This document shows, piece by piece, positions 1-7,818 of a stretch of 64,000 nucleotides of DNA (positions within the stretch are counted from its first letter, which is position 1; the number at the start of each line of letters is the position of its first letter). The notes under the pieces are model-generated. The model made no database searches. It saw only the letters and a program-made list of their open reading frames with translations, and was not told the origin of the DNA. Source of the stretch: Paenibacillus ehimensis NBRC 15659 (GTDB lineage: Bacteria; Bacillota; Bacilli; Paenibacillales; NBRC-103111). A program made the position numbers and the translations under genes. Location: positions 62,001-126,000 of the forward strand of contig NZ_BILX01000003.1 in assembly GCF_004000785.1 (NCBI RefSeq), given 5' to 3'.

Positions 1-155
1 GTAACCGGTTGGAGAAAGTCTCCTTTCGGTATGTTTTGGAATCGCTTTAAACGATCAATCAGCGTAACGTTATAGCCTTTCCTGCCCATGGCAAGCGCCA
101 ATGTCGCCCCTGAAATACCTGCGCCGACAATCAATACGTCCGTGTCGATCTGCAT
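1..155 (-). CDS. FAD-dependent oxidoreductase, N-terminal fragment cut by window edge
   Basis: Only the first 51 codons are inside the window. They open with a beta strand followed by GAGISG, the GxGxxG dinucleotide-binding fingerprint of FAD/NAD(P) Rossmann enzymes, and continue to LIDR, where an acidic residue usually binds the ribose. The ATG at 155 is preceded by GAGGAGTGAG at good spacing. It lies 37 bases after the AT-AT-ER gene on the same strand, so it is probably co-transcribed as a tailoring monooxygenase or oxidoreductase of the polyketide cluster. The precise subfamily cannot be told from this fragment. Confidence 0.8.
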   Translation of the reverse strand, partial: MQIDTDVLIVGAGISGATLALAMGRKGYNVTLIDRLKRFQNIPKGDFLQPV

Positions 156-192
156 ACTCTCACTCCTCGCGTACGTGATATTCGATTCATGC

Positions 193-3100
193 TTATCCGG
201 TGCGGAACAAACGTCTGTTCAGAAGCTGCGCCGTCTCCTTCATCAAGGTTTCACCGATGACATCGACATGCCTTTGCTGCCAACGTTCCATCGGAGTCCC
301 AAGCACCCATTGATTAAACGCTCCCAAAGCCGGCCCGCAGTAAACCTGGTAATCGACCTTCGCATCCGCGTCTCCTTGCAGCGCCAGCTTCGTTGCATGG
401 GAAAAATACCATTTGAACAACAACGCCATTTTCGCTTTCGGGCTTCGCTCGGCTTGCTCAATTTCCCCCGCGCTATGCGTCTGCTTGACTTCCGCATAGA
501 TGTCTTCAAAGCTCTTTTTGAAATATTGGTCCTGAAGCCGCGATTTCGTCTTCTCGTCGATCTCGTCAATACTGTCGTGCTGACGGTATAACTCATACAA
601 TTTATTGGCTCTGGCCGGAAAATAAACGCCTTTTTTGAGCACCTGCACTTTCGCTCCGAGCTCAAACATCTCTCCGGCAGGCGCATATGCCGTATCCTGC
701 ACATTGATCTGCTGAAGCAAATCTTTGACCGCTGCGCTCGTGCCGGCCTCCACGGTACACTGATTGATGGAGCCGGTCAGAATGAAATCGGCACCCATGA
801 CAAAAACAGCCGCAGAGGCCTCGGGGGTTCCGATCCCTCCCGCCGCTCCGACTCTGATTTTTCGGGCATACCGGTGCTTGGCCATCATCGTTTGGCGAAG
901 TGCAAGCATGGCCGGCAGCAGCGCCATCGCCGCCGCACCGTCCGTATATCCCGCGGAATCGGCTTCAGCGCAAATATCGTCCGCCATCGGCACTCTTCTT
1001 GCCCATTCCGCCTGGTCCTCCGTAATTTTCCGCTCGCGGAGCAGCTTGTCCAAAATAGGATCGGGGGCGGGACTCATAAACAATGCCGCGATTTCCGGCC
1101 GGGAGCATTTGGCGATGATTTTATGCGACGATGCGATGCTTCCGTCGCGATTGCGGGACAAGCCCATTGTCCGGTATCTTACGAGCGCCGGCGTCATGGT
1201 CAAGAAACCTTTGGCCTCCACCCGGGTAACCTGTCGTCTCAAGAGCAGATCCACAATAGCGTCTTCCATTTCCGGCTGGCTCTGATTATGCACCACGTTC
1301 AGACCGTAAGGCTGGTTGTCCGCAAGCTCCCGCTGTATGGATAACAGTTCGGCTTCGATGTCGGCGATTTGCATTCCTCCGGTGCCCAGAAACCCCATCA
1401 TTCCCGCTTTTGCAAGACATACGACCATTTCCTTCGAGGAGATGCCGCCGTGCATCCCGCCTGCGATATAAGCCAGCCTCAGCCCGTAGTCTTCTTTGAA
1501 TTCGGCGCAGCCCAAATTATCCGCGGTAAAAAGCTGCGGATGTCCGGCCGCATGTTCCTCGCCGTTCGGCGGCGCCTGAACTTCTTCCTGTTCGTGTTCC
1601 TCCACGACAAGAGGGGCCGCGTCTCTTTGAATGGCTTGCACCAATTTGGCGACAGCAGAACCGGGGCCAATTTGAACAATATCCGAGACCCCTCTGCCCA
1701 TCATATAGCGGATGCTGTCCGTCCACTGCACGGGAGATGTGATCTGCTCCACCATATTTTCAATAATCGTTGCGGCGGTATAAGGTCTGGCCCGCACATT
1801 GGAAATCACCGGAATATGCGGTGCGGCAAATGCAAAGCGCCGCACATAATCGGCAAACTGCCGCTTAGCCGATTCCATGTAGCGGGAATGAAATGCGCCG
1901 CTTACATTCAAAACTACATAATTGACGGCTCCGGCTGATTCGAAAACGGATTGCGCTGCGACGATATCGTCTTTGGGTCCGGAAAGTACGATTTGCGAAG
2001 GACTGTTGATATTGGCGATATCGATCGTTTCCAGCCGATGGTCCCGCAATACTTGCAGCACCTTGTCATAGGCAAGACCCAACACAGCCGCCATGCCGCC
2101 GCCGGCAGCCTTGCTCATTAATTCCCCCCTGAATTTGACCAGCTGCAGCCCGGTTGCGAAGTCGAACACCCCCGCAGCGAGCAACGCGTTGAACTCACCC
2201 AGACTGTGACCGGCCGTATAATCCGGAGATATGCCGGTTTCCTGCAAAGTCTGATAATAGGTCAAAGCATTCACGACGTACAAAGCAGGTTGTGTATATT
2301 CCGTACGGTTCAGCCGTCCTTCGACATCCCGCAAACATAAATTCGCTATAGAGTAGCCCAGCACTTCATCTGAGACTGCAACGAGCTCCGGAAATTGCCC
2401 GAAAAGTTGTTGACCCATCCCCTTAAACTGCGATCCTTGACCTGGAAATACGTACGCTTTCATAACTCGCCTTCCTCCTTGGACAACGGGTTCAATTGTT
2501 CGAAATTTTGCGCACAGGTTCCGCATACCTTCTTCTTCTTTCATAAAAGGGGCCAATAAGATAACGGTTTCCGATAATGAATCGGGTTTGAAATTCCGTC
2601 TGACGAATCCGGCCAGCGTGCCGCCCGGTCCCACATCCGCATAGGTGTGCGGACCTAGCGCTTCAAGCTTTTCCGCCGCTTCGCGGAAACGTATAGGCTT
2701 TCTCGCAACCTGCCAAAAATGGTCCGGCTCTATTTCACTGGCAAAGCCGCCGAGCATGCAAGACATGTAGGGAATTCGCGGCTTTTGAAAGATAAACCGG
2801 CGCAAATAATCGACGTAGGAGCGCTCCGCCCGATCAATGAGGCCGGAGTGGAAAGCGAACGATACCGGAAGCATCTGACTGACCACCGACCTGCTTGCCA
2901 ACCAGCTCCCGATGTGCGAGAGCGCTTCATGCGGCCCGGAAATAACAAAATGCCCGTCATAATTGACGGACACCAGCGTACAATTTTCAATTCCGGGGAT
3001 TTGTTCGTATAATGAATGATGAGCGAGCACGGCAAGCATAGAACCCGGGCTGCAATACCGCTCAAAGCATTTAGCCTGCTCAATGACGCATCTAAGCGCA

Positions 3101-3552
3101 TCTTCCGCGGATAAAATGCCCGATACCGCAGCGGCGGCGAATTCGCCGAGACTGCTGCCAAGCACGTAATCGGGCCGCACCCCCTCAGCTATTAATGCTT
3201 GAGCCAATGCGAACTCTACCATAAAAATAGCAGGATGAGAGATCAGCGTCCTCGTGAAGGACGTACCGGGGGAACCATTCTTATAAAGATGCTGCACGAT
3301 GGATTCTCCGCTCAGCTCAATTGCCAGCTTGTCCAGCTCGGACATCGTGCTGTTAAAGCGAACGTTGCCGACGAACAGCTGCCTGCCCATTTGGTAGTAA
3401 TGAGACCCTTGGCCCGAAAACATGAACACAACCGAATTTTCCAGCGCAGATCCCTCCATATATCGGCATAGCTTCGCCCTATCATCTGTATGTAACATAC
3501 ACACTACGAAAACGTTATATGTCTTCAGAGCTGCTCCAACGTACCGAGGCAT
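193..3552 (-). CDS. Trans-AT polyketide synthase AT-AT-enoylreductase fusion (PfaD-type)
   Basis: The 1119-residue protein has two acyltransferase domains followed by a PfaD/nitronate-monooxygenase-like enoyl reductase. AT1 (about 42-345) has FSGQGS and a nucleophile elbow GSSLGEF near 132-138. AT2 (about 364-660) has FPGQGSQ, GHSLGEF and the GAFH motif typical of malonyl-specific ATs. The C-terminal third (about 690-1110) is flavin enoyl reductase-like, with GGMHGG, AAGGIGTP and an AYAPAGEMFE segment. Such stand-alone proteins load malonyl units in trans onto AT-less PKS modules, and the ER reduces enoyl intermediates. AT1 departs from the usual GHSLG, so it could be the acyl-hydrolase (proofreading) type; that is inference. 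No ATG near the N-terminus has a convincing ribosome site: 3552, 3498 and 3459 are all possible, and the SGQG strand begins soon after 3459. It sits 45 bases after loaP. Confidence 0.9.
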   Translation of the reverse strand: MPRYVGAALKTYNVFVVCMLHTDDRAKLCRYMEGSALENSVVFMFSGQGSHYYQMGRQLFVGNVRFNSTMSELDKLAIELSGESIVQHLYKNGSPGTSFTRTLISHPAIFMVEFALAQALIAEGVRPDYVLGSSLGEFAAAAVSGILSAEDALRCVIEQAKCFERYCSPGSMLAVLAHHSLYEQIPGIENCTLVSVNYDGHFVISGPHEALSHIGSWLASRSVVSQMLPVSFAFHSGLIDRAERSYVDYLRRFIFQKPRIPYMSCMLGGFASEIEPDHFWQVARKPIRFREAAEKLEALGPHTYADVGPGGTLAGFVRRNFKPDSLSETVILLAPFMKEEEGMRNLCAKFRTIEPVVQGGRRVMKAYVFPGQGSQFKGMGQQLFGQFPELVAVSDEVLGYSIANLCLRDVEGRLNRTEYTQPALYVVNALTYYQTLQETGISPDYTAGHSLGEFNALLAAGVFDFATGLQLVKFRGELMSKAAGGGMAAVLGLAYDKVLQVLRDHRLETIDIANINSPSQIVLSGPKDDIVAAQSVFESAGAVNYVVLNVSGAFHSRYMESAKRQFADYVRRFAFAAPHIPVISNVRARPYTAATIIENMVEQITSPVQWTDSIRYMMGRGVSDIVQIGPGSAVAKLVQAIQRDAAPLVVEEHEQEEVQAPPNGEEHAAGHPQLFTADNLGCAEFKEDYGLRLAYIAGGMHGGISSKEMVVCLAKAGMMGFLGTGGMQIADIEAELLSIQRELADNQPYGLNVVHNQSQPEMEDAIVDLLLRRQVTRVEAKGFLTMTPALVRYRTMGLSRNRDGSIASSHKIIAKCSRPEIAALFMSPAPDPILDKLLRERKITEDQAEWARRVPMADDICAEADSAGYTDGAAAMALLPAMLALRQTMMAKHRYARKIRVGAAGGIGTPEASAAVFVMGADFILTGSINQCTVEAGTSAAVKDLLQQINVQDTAYAPAGEMFELGAKVQVLKKGVYFPARANKLYELYRQHDSIDEIDEKTKSRLQDQYFKKSFEDIYAEVKQTHSAGEIEQAERSPKAKMALLFKWYFSHATKLALQGDADAKVDYQVYCGPALGAFNQWVLGTPMERWQQRHVDVIGETLMKETAQLLNRRLFRTG

Positions 3553-3597
3553 CGTTTGGATTCACTTCTGAATTTTGGAAATTGCACCAAACCGAGT

Positions 3598-4173
3598 TCA
3601 ATGAACCCCCAGCATATCCAACACATGAATCCCTACATCAAAGCATACTCTCTTCCGCATAAACTCTACTGAAATTCGCGCCCTATTCTTGCGTCTATCG
3701 ATTTTCTCGATGATTGCTTCCTTCCCTTTAAGCGGGCCGTCGCAAACTGTCACTTTGGAGTTCTCTACGTATACAGTCGAATATCCGATCGTTGCGTTAC
3801 TATCAATGAGCTGCGTAATTAAAGCCATTTCCTGCTCTTCAATTTTGAAAAATAAGTTCGATTCCTGCGCGGCATCCATACCGCTTTCCAGCAAGCTCTC
3901 TCTTGCGTCCATCCTGTTATACTTATTTAAAAGCCGATAGCACTTCGGAATTTGTTTTAGCTCATAGTAAGAATTCACGTTCATCCGGGTTTTAATCAGC
4001 ACATAACCGGGAAACATCGTTTTGCAAACTTCGTATGCCCTTCCTTGTTTACGTTCCTGGAGCTTTCGTTTCGGCACGATCGCACTGAGCTCCGATTCGT
4101 CGAAAATACGGCGGATTCTCGTGCGAACAAAGTCTTCTTTTCCCGTTTCGACAAATAATGCATACCAATCCAT
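3598..4173 (-). CDS. loaP: NusG-family processive antiterminator LoaP
   Basis: The 191-residue protein starts MDWYALFVETGKE and contains FPGYVLI, the signature of a NusG N-terminal (NGN) domain. The C-terminal half carries VTVCDGPLKGKEAIIEKID, a KOW motif. LoaP proteins are specialised NusG paralogues that bind a hairpin in the leader of long biosynthetic operons and let RNA polymerase read through terminators. In Bacillus velezensis LoaP controls polyketide clusters. Its place as first gene before a trans-AT PKS gene fits that role. The start at 4173 is chosen because AAAGGGGAGAG precedes it; the frame is open 12 codons further upstream without a better site. Its target is probably the operon running off the left edge of the window. 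Confidence 0.88.
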   Translation of the reverse strand: MDWYALFVETGKEDFVRTRIRRIFDESELSAIVPKRKLQERKQGRAYEVCKTMFPGYVLIKTRMNVNSYYELKQIPKCYRLLNKYNRMDARESLLESGMDAAQESNLFFKIEEQEMALITQLIDSNATIGYSTVYVENSKVTVCDGPLKGKEAIIEKIDRRKNRARISVEFMRKRVCFDVGIHVLDMLGVH

Positions 4174-4574
4174 CAACTCTCCCCTTTCGTGCTTTATTGA
4201 AGTTTTCAAATCAACATTAATTTAATATAAAATATTTAAATTATGTAATTATATAGGATGTTATCATAATATCTAGAGCATGGTCAAATGTTCTCACAAA
4301 ACTTAAGCATTGCTTTGCCGGGGCCTCCGTCCGAGGCATTCATTTCCCTCATTCCTTCTCTAGCGTCACTGTTACTATTGTAAGAATGCCGTCGGGCGTT
4401 GAACATGTGCGATTCTATGAGTTTTATGGGCAATTTTACTTCATTAATTCGCTTGGGCGATTCGCAACCCACTTTTTCGGTAATTTCGCAGCGGCGAGGT
4501 TTGTGCTTGTTAGCAGTTTCCCTATAAGTTTGTACAATAGCAATCTAAAAGAAATCCAGCTGCCACTTATATGC
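4174..4574. promoter_or_regulatory. Leader/promoter region upstream of loaP with small hairpin
   Basis: This gene-free stretch separates loaP (minus) from the SRPBCC gene (plus). It is AT-rich next to loaP and holds a small inverted repeat at 4323-4337 (GCCTC, 5-base loop, GAGGC) that would form an RNA hairpin in a loaP leader transcript. LoaP acts through leader hairpins, so this could be an autoregulatory element, but I cannot match it to a defined LoaP target. No other feature is evident. Confidence 0.3.
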
Positions 4575-4580
4575 TATAAT
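4575..4580 (+). promoter_or_regulatory. Extended -10 element for SRPBCC gene
   Basis: TGCTATAAT is a consensus TATAAT with an extended TGn, 75 bases upstream of the chosen ATG at 4655. The -35 region is poor, which suits an extended -10 promoter. Confidence 0.5.
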
Positions 4581-4654
4581 GGTGTAGGTAAAATCATTTT
4601 GCAGTGTATGGCTCGTGGTAGTATTTGAGAATAATCATTCAGGGAGGCTATGCA

Positions 4655-5086
4655 ATGGGAACAGATAAACCGGTAATAACAGTAGAAGCGATCGTTCATT
4701 CTCCTGTCGAAAGCGTATGGAAGTATTGGACTGATCCGAAGCATATCACGCAATGGAATACGGCTTCCGATGACTGGCACACGCCATACGCCGAGAACGA
4801 TCTGAAGGCGGGCGGTAAATTCGTCTCGAGAATGGAAGCCAAAGACGGCAGCGTCGGATTTGATTTCGGCGGAGTATACGACGAGGTGAACATTAACGAG
4901 AGCATCTCCTATACGATGGCCGACGGTAGAAAAGTGAAGATCGATTTTATTCGCCAAGACAGCGACACGAAAATCATCGAATCGTTCGAAGCGGAAGAGA
5001 CCCACGCTATCGAGATGCAGCAAGCCGGATGGCAAGCGATTTTAGACAACTTCAAAAAATATGCGGAAACAGCTAAAGAAGAATAA
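4655..5086 (+). CDS. SRPBCC / AHSA1-like domain protein
   Basis: A 143-residue single-domain protein of the START/Bet v1-like helix-grip fold. The N-terminus has the usual AHSA1 pattern: a VEAIVHSPVESVWKYWTDP strand-helix, then TQWNTASDDW, and later DGSVGFDFGGVYDEV and QAGWQAILDNFKKY as the long C-terminal helix. Members bind hydrophobic ligands or resemble the Hsp90 activator Aha1; the actual ligand is not known. Start 4655 is chosen over the in-frame upstream codon because AGGGAGG lies seven bases before it. It is monocistronic and is followed by a perfect inverted repeat at 5104-5133. Confidence 0.85.
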   Translation: MGTDKPVITVEAIVHSPVESVWKYWTDPKHITQWNTASDDWHTPYAENDLKAGGKFVSRMEAKDGSVGFDFGGVYDEVNINESISYTMADGRKVKIDFIRQDSDTKIIESFEAEETHAIEMQQAGWQAILDNFKKYAETAKEE

Positions 5087-5103
5087 AAAACTTCGCAGCC
5101 TTG

Positions 5104-5133
5104 AAAGCGCATGCCGATGTCGGCATGCGCTTC
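5104..5133. terminator. Long perfect hairpin between convergent genes
   Basis: AAGCGCATGCCGA and its exact complement are separated by two bases, giving a GC-rich hairpin between the ends of the SRPBCC gene (plus) and the methyltransferase gene (minus). The following plus-strand sequence is not a strong T tract. On the minus side the T run lies about 10 bases further on. It probably serves as a shared terminator. Confidence 0.55.
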
Positions 5134-5187
5134 TAAGTTCACTCTATGGGTAGCCAGCTATTCGCGTTATTTAGCGGCTTCCCCTCT

Positions 5188-6084
5188 TTACAGACTTTCT
5201 CTGGTGTACATGTTCTGATCCTGCAATCGAATCAGTACCTTGCCAAATCGGCCGCCCTGCCGGATTTCCACGTTGTCTAACGGGTAAGTCCGTTCCAAAT
5301 AGTCGGAGACGATTTGCCGGTTCCGATCATCCGCAGGCAGACCCCAAATTTTAAGCCAGTCCATAACTTCCATGAGCGCCGTTTCTCTGGAGACCTCCCT
5401 GGTTTTCATCTCCCGGGTGACCAGCGATTCATAGGAATAGCCTTTGAGATATAATAGATGTTGCAAATAAGCCATCTCCAGATGTTCGGTTTTCTGAGGC
5501 TGATCGGTGACCAAAGTCCAAACCTCGTTCACCAGACTGTGTTCCCTGGAGCCGGCAGTCAGACTGATATAGCAAAACTGCCGCGCGCAGCTCAGTACCT
5601 TCGCTACACTCTCCCAATCGACAATAACCGGGCACATGGAGACAAATACCAAATCAAAGGCTTTCCCCCACCCCTTTGCTTCAATATTAATGTTTTCGAA
5701 CGGCTCAGTCACCACCTCAACTTTTCCGTTTGTTAATCCAGCCGTGTTTTCTTTCAGGAGTTCGACCAAAGGAAGACAAGGCTCTACGGAAGTAACAGTC
5801 GCCCCTCTCTCCGCAAACGGCACTGTAAATCCGCCCGAGGCTGCACCAATGTCTAAAATCGAACGATCTTTGAATGTCACACCCTGTCCTTCCAGCCAAT
5901 TCATAATCCGTTTTGTTCTTTGTCTGCCTTCTTCGTTAAACGCCTCCTCGTTGAATGACTTTGCCCTATGGTCGAAACTGTGAGCTGCATCCATTCCGGC
6001 TTTTTTCATCTTGTTCACTGCCGTATTCATATCTTCCTTCCAAGCCTTTTCCCAAACGGTTTCGTTAAAAAAATCGTTCGACAT
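5188..6084 (-). CDS. Class I SAM-dependent methyltransferase
   Basis: The 298-residue protein has motif I ILDIGAASGGFTVPFAERG near residues 75-93, followed by VTSVEP with the acidic residue expected to hold the SAM ribose hydroxyls. A later FDLVFVSMCPVI is motif IV-like. These define a Rossmann-fold SAM methyltransferase. The N-terminal 70 residues are helical and charged and may form the substrate cap. The substrate is unknown. ATG 6084 follows GAGAGGGGAT. It stands alone, with a gene-free region of about 700 bases upstream, and ends just before the shared hairpin at 5104-5133. Confidence 0.85.
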   Translation of the reverse strand: MSNDFFNETVWEKAWKEDMNTAVNKMKKAGMDAAHSFDHRAKSFNEEAFNEEGRQRTKRIMNWLEGQGVTFKDRSILDIGAASGGFTVPFAERGATVTSVEPCLPLVELLKENTAGLTNGKVEVVTEPFENINIEAKGWGKAFDLVFVSMCPVIVDWESVAKVLSCARQFCYISLTAGSREHSLVNEVWTLVTDQPQKTEHLEMAYLQHLLYLKGYSYESLVTREMKTREVSRETALMEVMDWLKIWGLPADDRNRQIVSDYLERTYPLDNVEIRQGGRFGKVLIRLQDQNMYTRESL

Positions 6085-6810
6085 GGTCCGTATCCCCTCT
6101 CATTTGTTTTCTAAATTATCTGCTTTCCGTGACTTAAGGTTGAGCTGAAGCAAATGGGATTAAAAAAGCATGTAAACACCCCCCGGTGCAATGGCAGTTA
6201 ATGTCAGAATGCAGCATGAATCCCTTGAAGCATGTTCACGGGAAAGGATAATGAACTATAACCTGCTGTTAAAGTCATCATTGTGATTAGCAAGGCAAGC
6301 TACGGACAGCTTGAGTTGACGCTTAATAAATAGGGAAACAATAAATATATTAAAGACATATTATATCTTTGATTCACCATGGAATTTCAACGGCTATCAA
6401 ATCATGTAGGAGCTAAGATGGTTTTGGATTGCATCTAATCTGAACCTGCACGAGCAAATCATAGACATTATATATCCACAATATATTTTAAATTTTCGTT
6501 TGTCAACGGCTATACCATATTTTTTTCCAAAGTGTTCCAAAGTGTGATGAATTGTTTATTGTTTTGTGATCTTTTTACAGCCTCGTTTGAGATATTGATT
6601 TGTTAAAATTCTTCTTGCGGATACGGACGGCAAATACCGCGGATAACGACTCGTCCTACGCAGAAACGGATGAAGGAGGTATTCACTCGCACGTTCGAGG
6701 ATCTTGTCTACGGCTCCATGTGCTGCTATGAAGAATGCAAAAAAAATCGCTTAAAGCTAACGGATTTCATTCCGGTTACGCCTTGAGCAAACGAAAGGAA
6801 TGGGTATAAG
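6085..6810. other. Gene-poor intergenic region with possible gene remnant
   Basis: About 725 AT-rich bases with no complete gene. From about 6608 to 6785 one plus-strand frame stays open and reads like the end of a protein (FEDLVYGSMCCYEECKK near its middle), with no clear start or ribosome site upstream. It ends just before the next gene and could be a decayed gene tail. A short direct repeat CCAAAGTG occurs twice near 6527-6543. Nothing else is recognised. Confidence 0.35.
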
Positions 6811-7602
6811 ATGAAAAAATTTTTTGGATTACTTCTGTCGTTGGCATTGGTTCTAAGTCTGATTGCGCCTGCAGCAACTGCGAAAACAAAAGAGAATAAT
6901 GATGCATCCAAGGACAAAAGCATACATGTTCAAATCGTTTTATTCGATGGTTTCGATCTGCTGGACGCCTTAGCACCCTATGAAGTGTTCGCTGCCGCGG
7001 GAATGTATTCAGAAGGGGCGCTTACGGTGGAATTGGTATCCGCGGAGGGTCGGCGTTCTGTCCCCAGCGGTTTGAATGGGCCCGCCCTCGAAGCGAAAGC
7101 CGTCTTAGACCCAAATCGTCCGGGAATTATTTTGGTGCCTGGAGCTTCGGGTAAGCCGGCGGGAAATTCGGAAGATTCCATTCCGAATGTATTAAGGCAG
7201 GCCATGAAGACAAGCTTACCGGACATCATGAAACAAGCTTTTGACAATGAGGAAGTCACTGTAGCTACAGTATGCGGAGGCTCATTGCTGCTTGCTATGA
7301 AAGGTTTGTTGAAAGACAGGCATGCCGTTACCAATCATATCGGCATGGCTGCGTTACAAGCGGCCGGCGCCATTGCGGTTGATGCAAGAGTCGTTGAAGA
7401 TGGTCCTCGCCTCGTGAGCGGGGGAGGCGTAACTTCGGGACTTGACGTGGCTTTGTATTTGGTTGAGCGTGAGTTAGGGCCCCAAATTGCGAATGCCGTA
7501 GAAAAGTTATTCGAGTATGAGCGAAGAGGCACGGTGTGGCGAGCGGAAGGCATCGCGCCGATCGACTTTGAGAAGAGTCAGAGAGCATCTGAAAAAGAAT
7601 AA
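6811..7602 (+). CDS. Secreted DJ-1/PfpI-family protein
   Basis: A 263-residue protein with a classic signal peptide (MKKFFGLLLSLALVLS then APAATA, cleavage near residue 24), so it should be exported. The mature part is a class I glutamine-amidotransferase-like fold. IVLFDGFDLLDALAPYEVF opens the domain, and ATVCGGSLLLA near residues 151-161 is the nucleophile elbow with Cys. TNHIGMAAL and VSGGGVTSGLDVALYLVE follow, as in the AraC-type/isonitrile-hydratase branch of DJ-1 proteins. Secreted members are unusual because most are cytoplasmic; the substrate is not known. AAAGGAATGG precedes the ATG. It is monocistronic, with no obvious terminator before the palindrome at 7705-7756. Confidence 0.82.
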   Translation: MKKFFGLLLSLALVLSLIAPAATAKTKENNDASKDKSIHVQIVLFDGFDLLDALAPYEVFAAAGMYSEGALTVELVSAEGRRSVPSGLNGPALEAKAVLDPNRPGIILVPGASGKPAGNSEDSIPNVLRQAMKTSLPDIMKQAFDNEEVTVATVCGGSLLLAMKGLLKDRHAVTNHIGMAALQAAGAIAVDARVVEDGPRLVSGGGVTSGLDVALYLVERELGPQIANAVEKLFEYERRGTVWRAEGIAPIDFEKSQRASEKE

Positions 7603-7704
7603 CCGGCTGCTAATTCCGTGGGTAACGCCGACAAGTGAGGAATCGAGGCGATCGTCCTACATCGTTCGGTTCGCCCAAGATGCTAGTTCGAACGTCTAGC
7701 GGAA

Positions 7705-7756
7705 ATAGCGGTCATAAGTTTACATAACAAATACTATGTAAACTCATGACCGCTAT
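7705..7756. repeat. 52-bp inverted repeat (22-bp arms)
   Basis: Two 22-base arms (ATAGCGGTCATAAGTTTACA... and its complement with one mismatch) flank an 8-base loop. No T tract follows on either strand, so it is less like an intrinsic terminator than like a small palindromic repeat element or structured RNA. It lies between convergent genes. Confidence 0.6.
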
Positions 7757-7818
7757 GGATGTCCTCATTCCGAGGTTGGGACGACGCCTCTTGGTCCGCT
7801 CTCCCACTCCCCCTCCGT

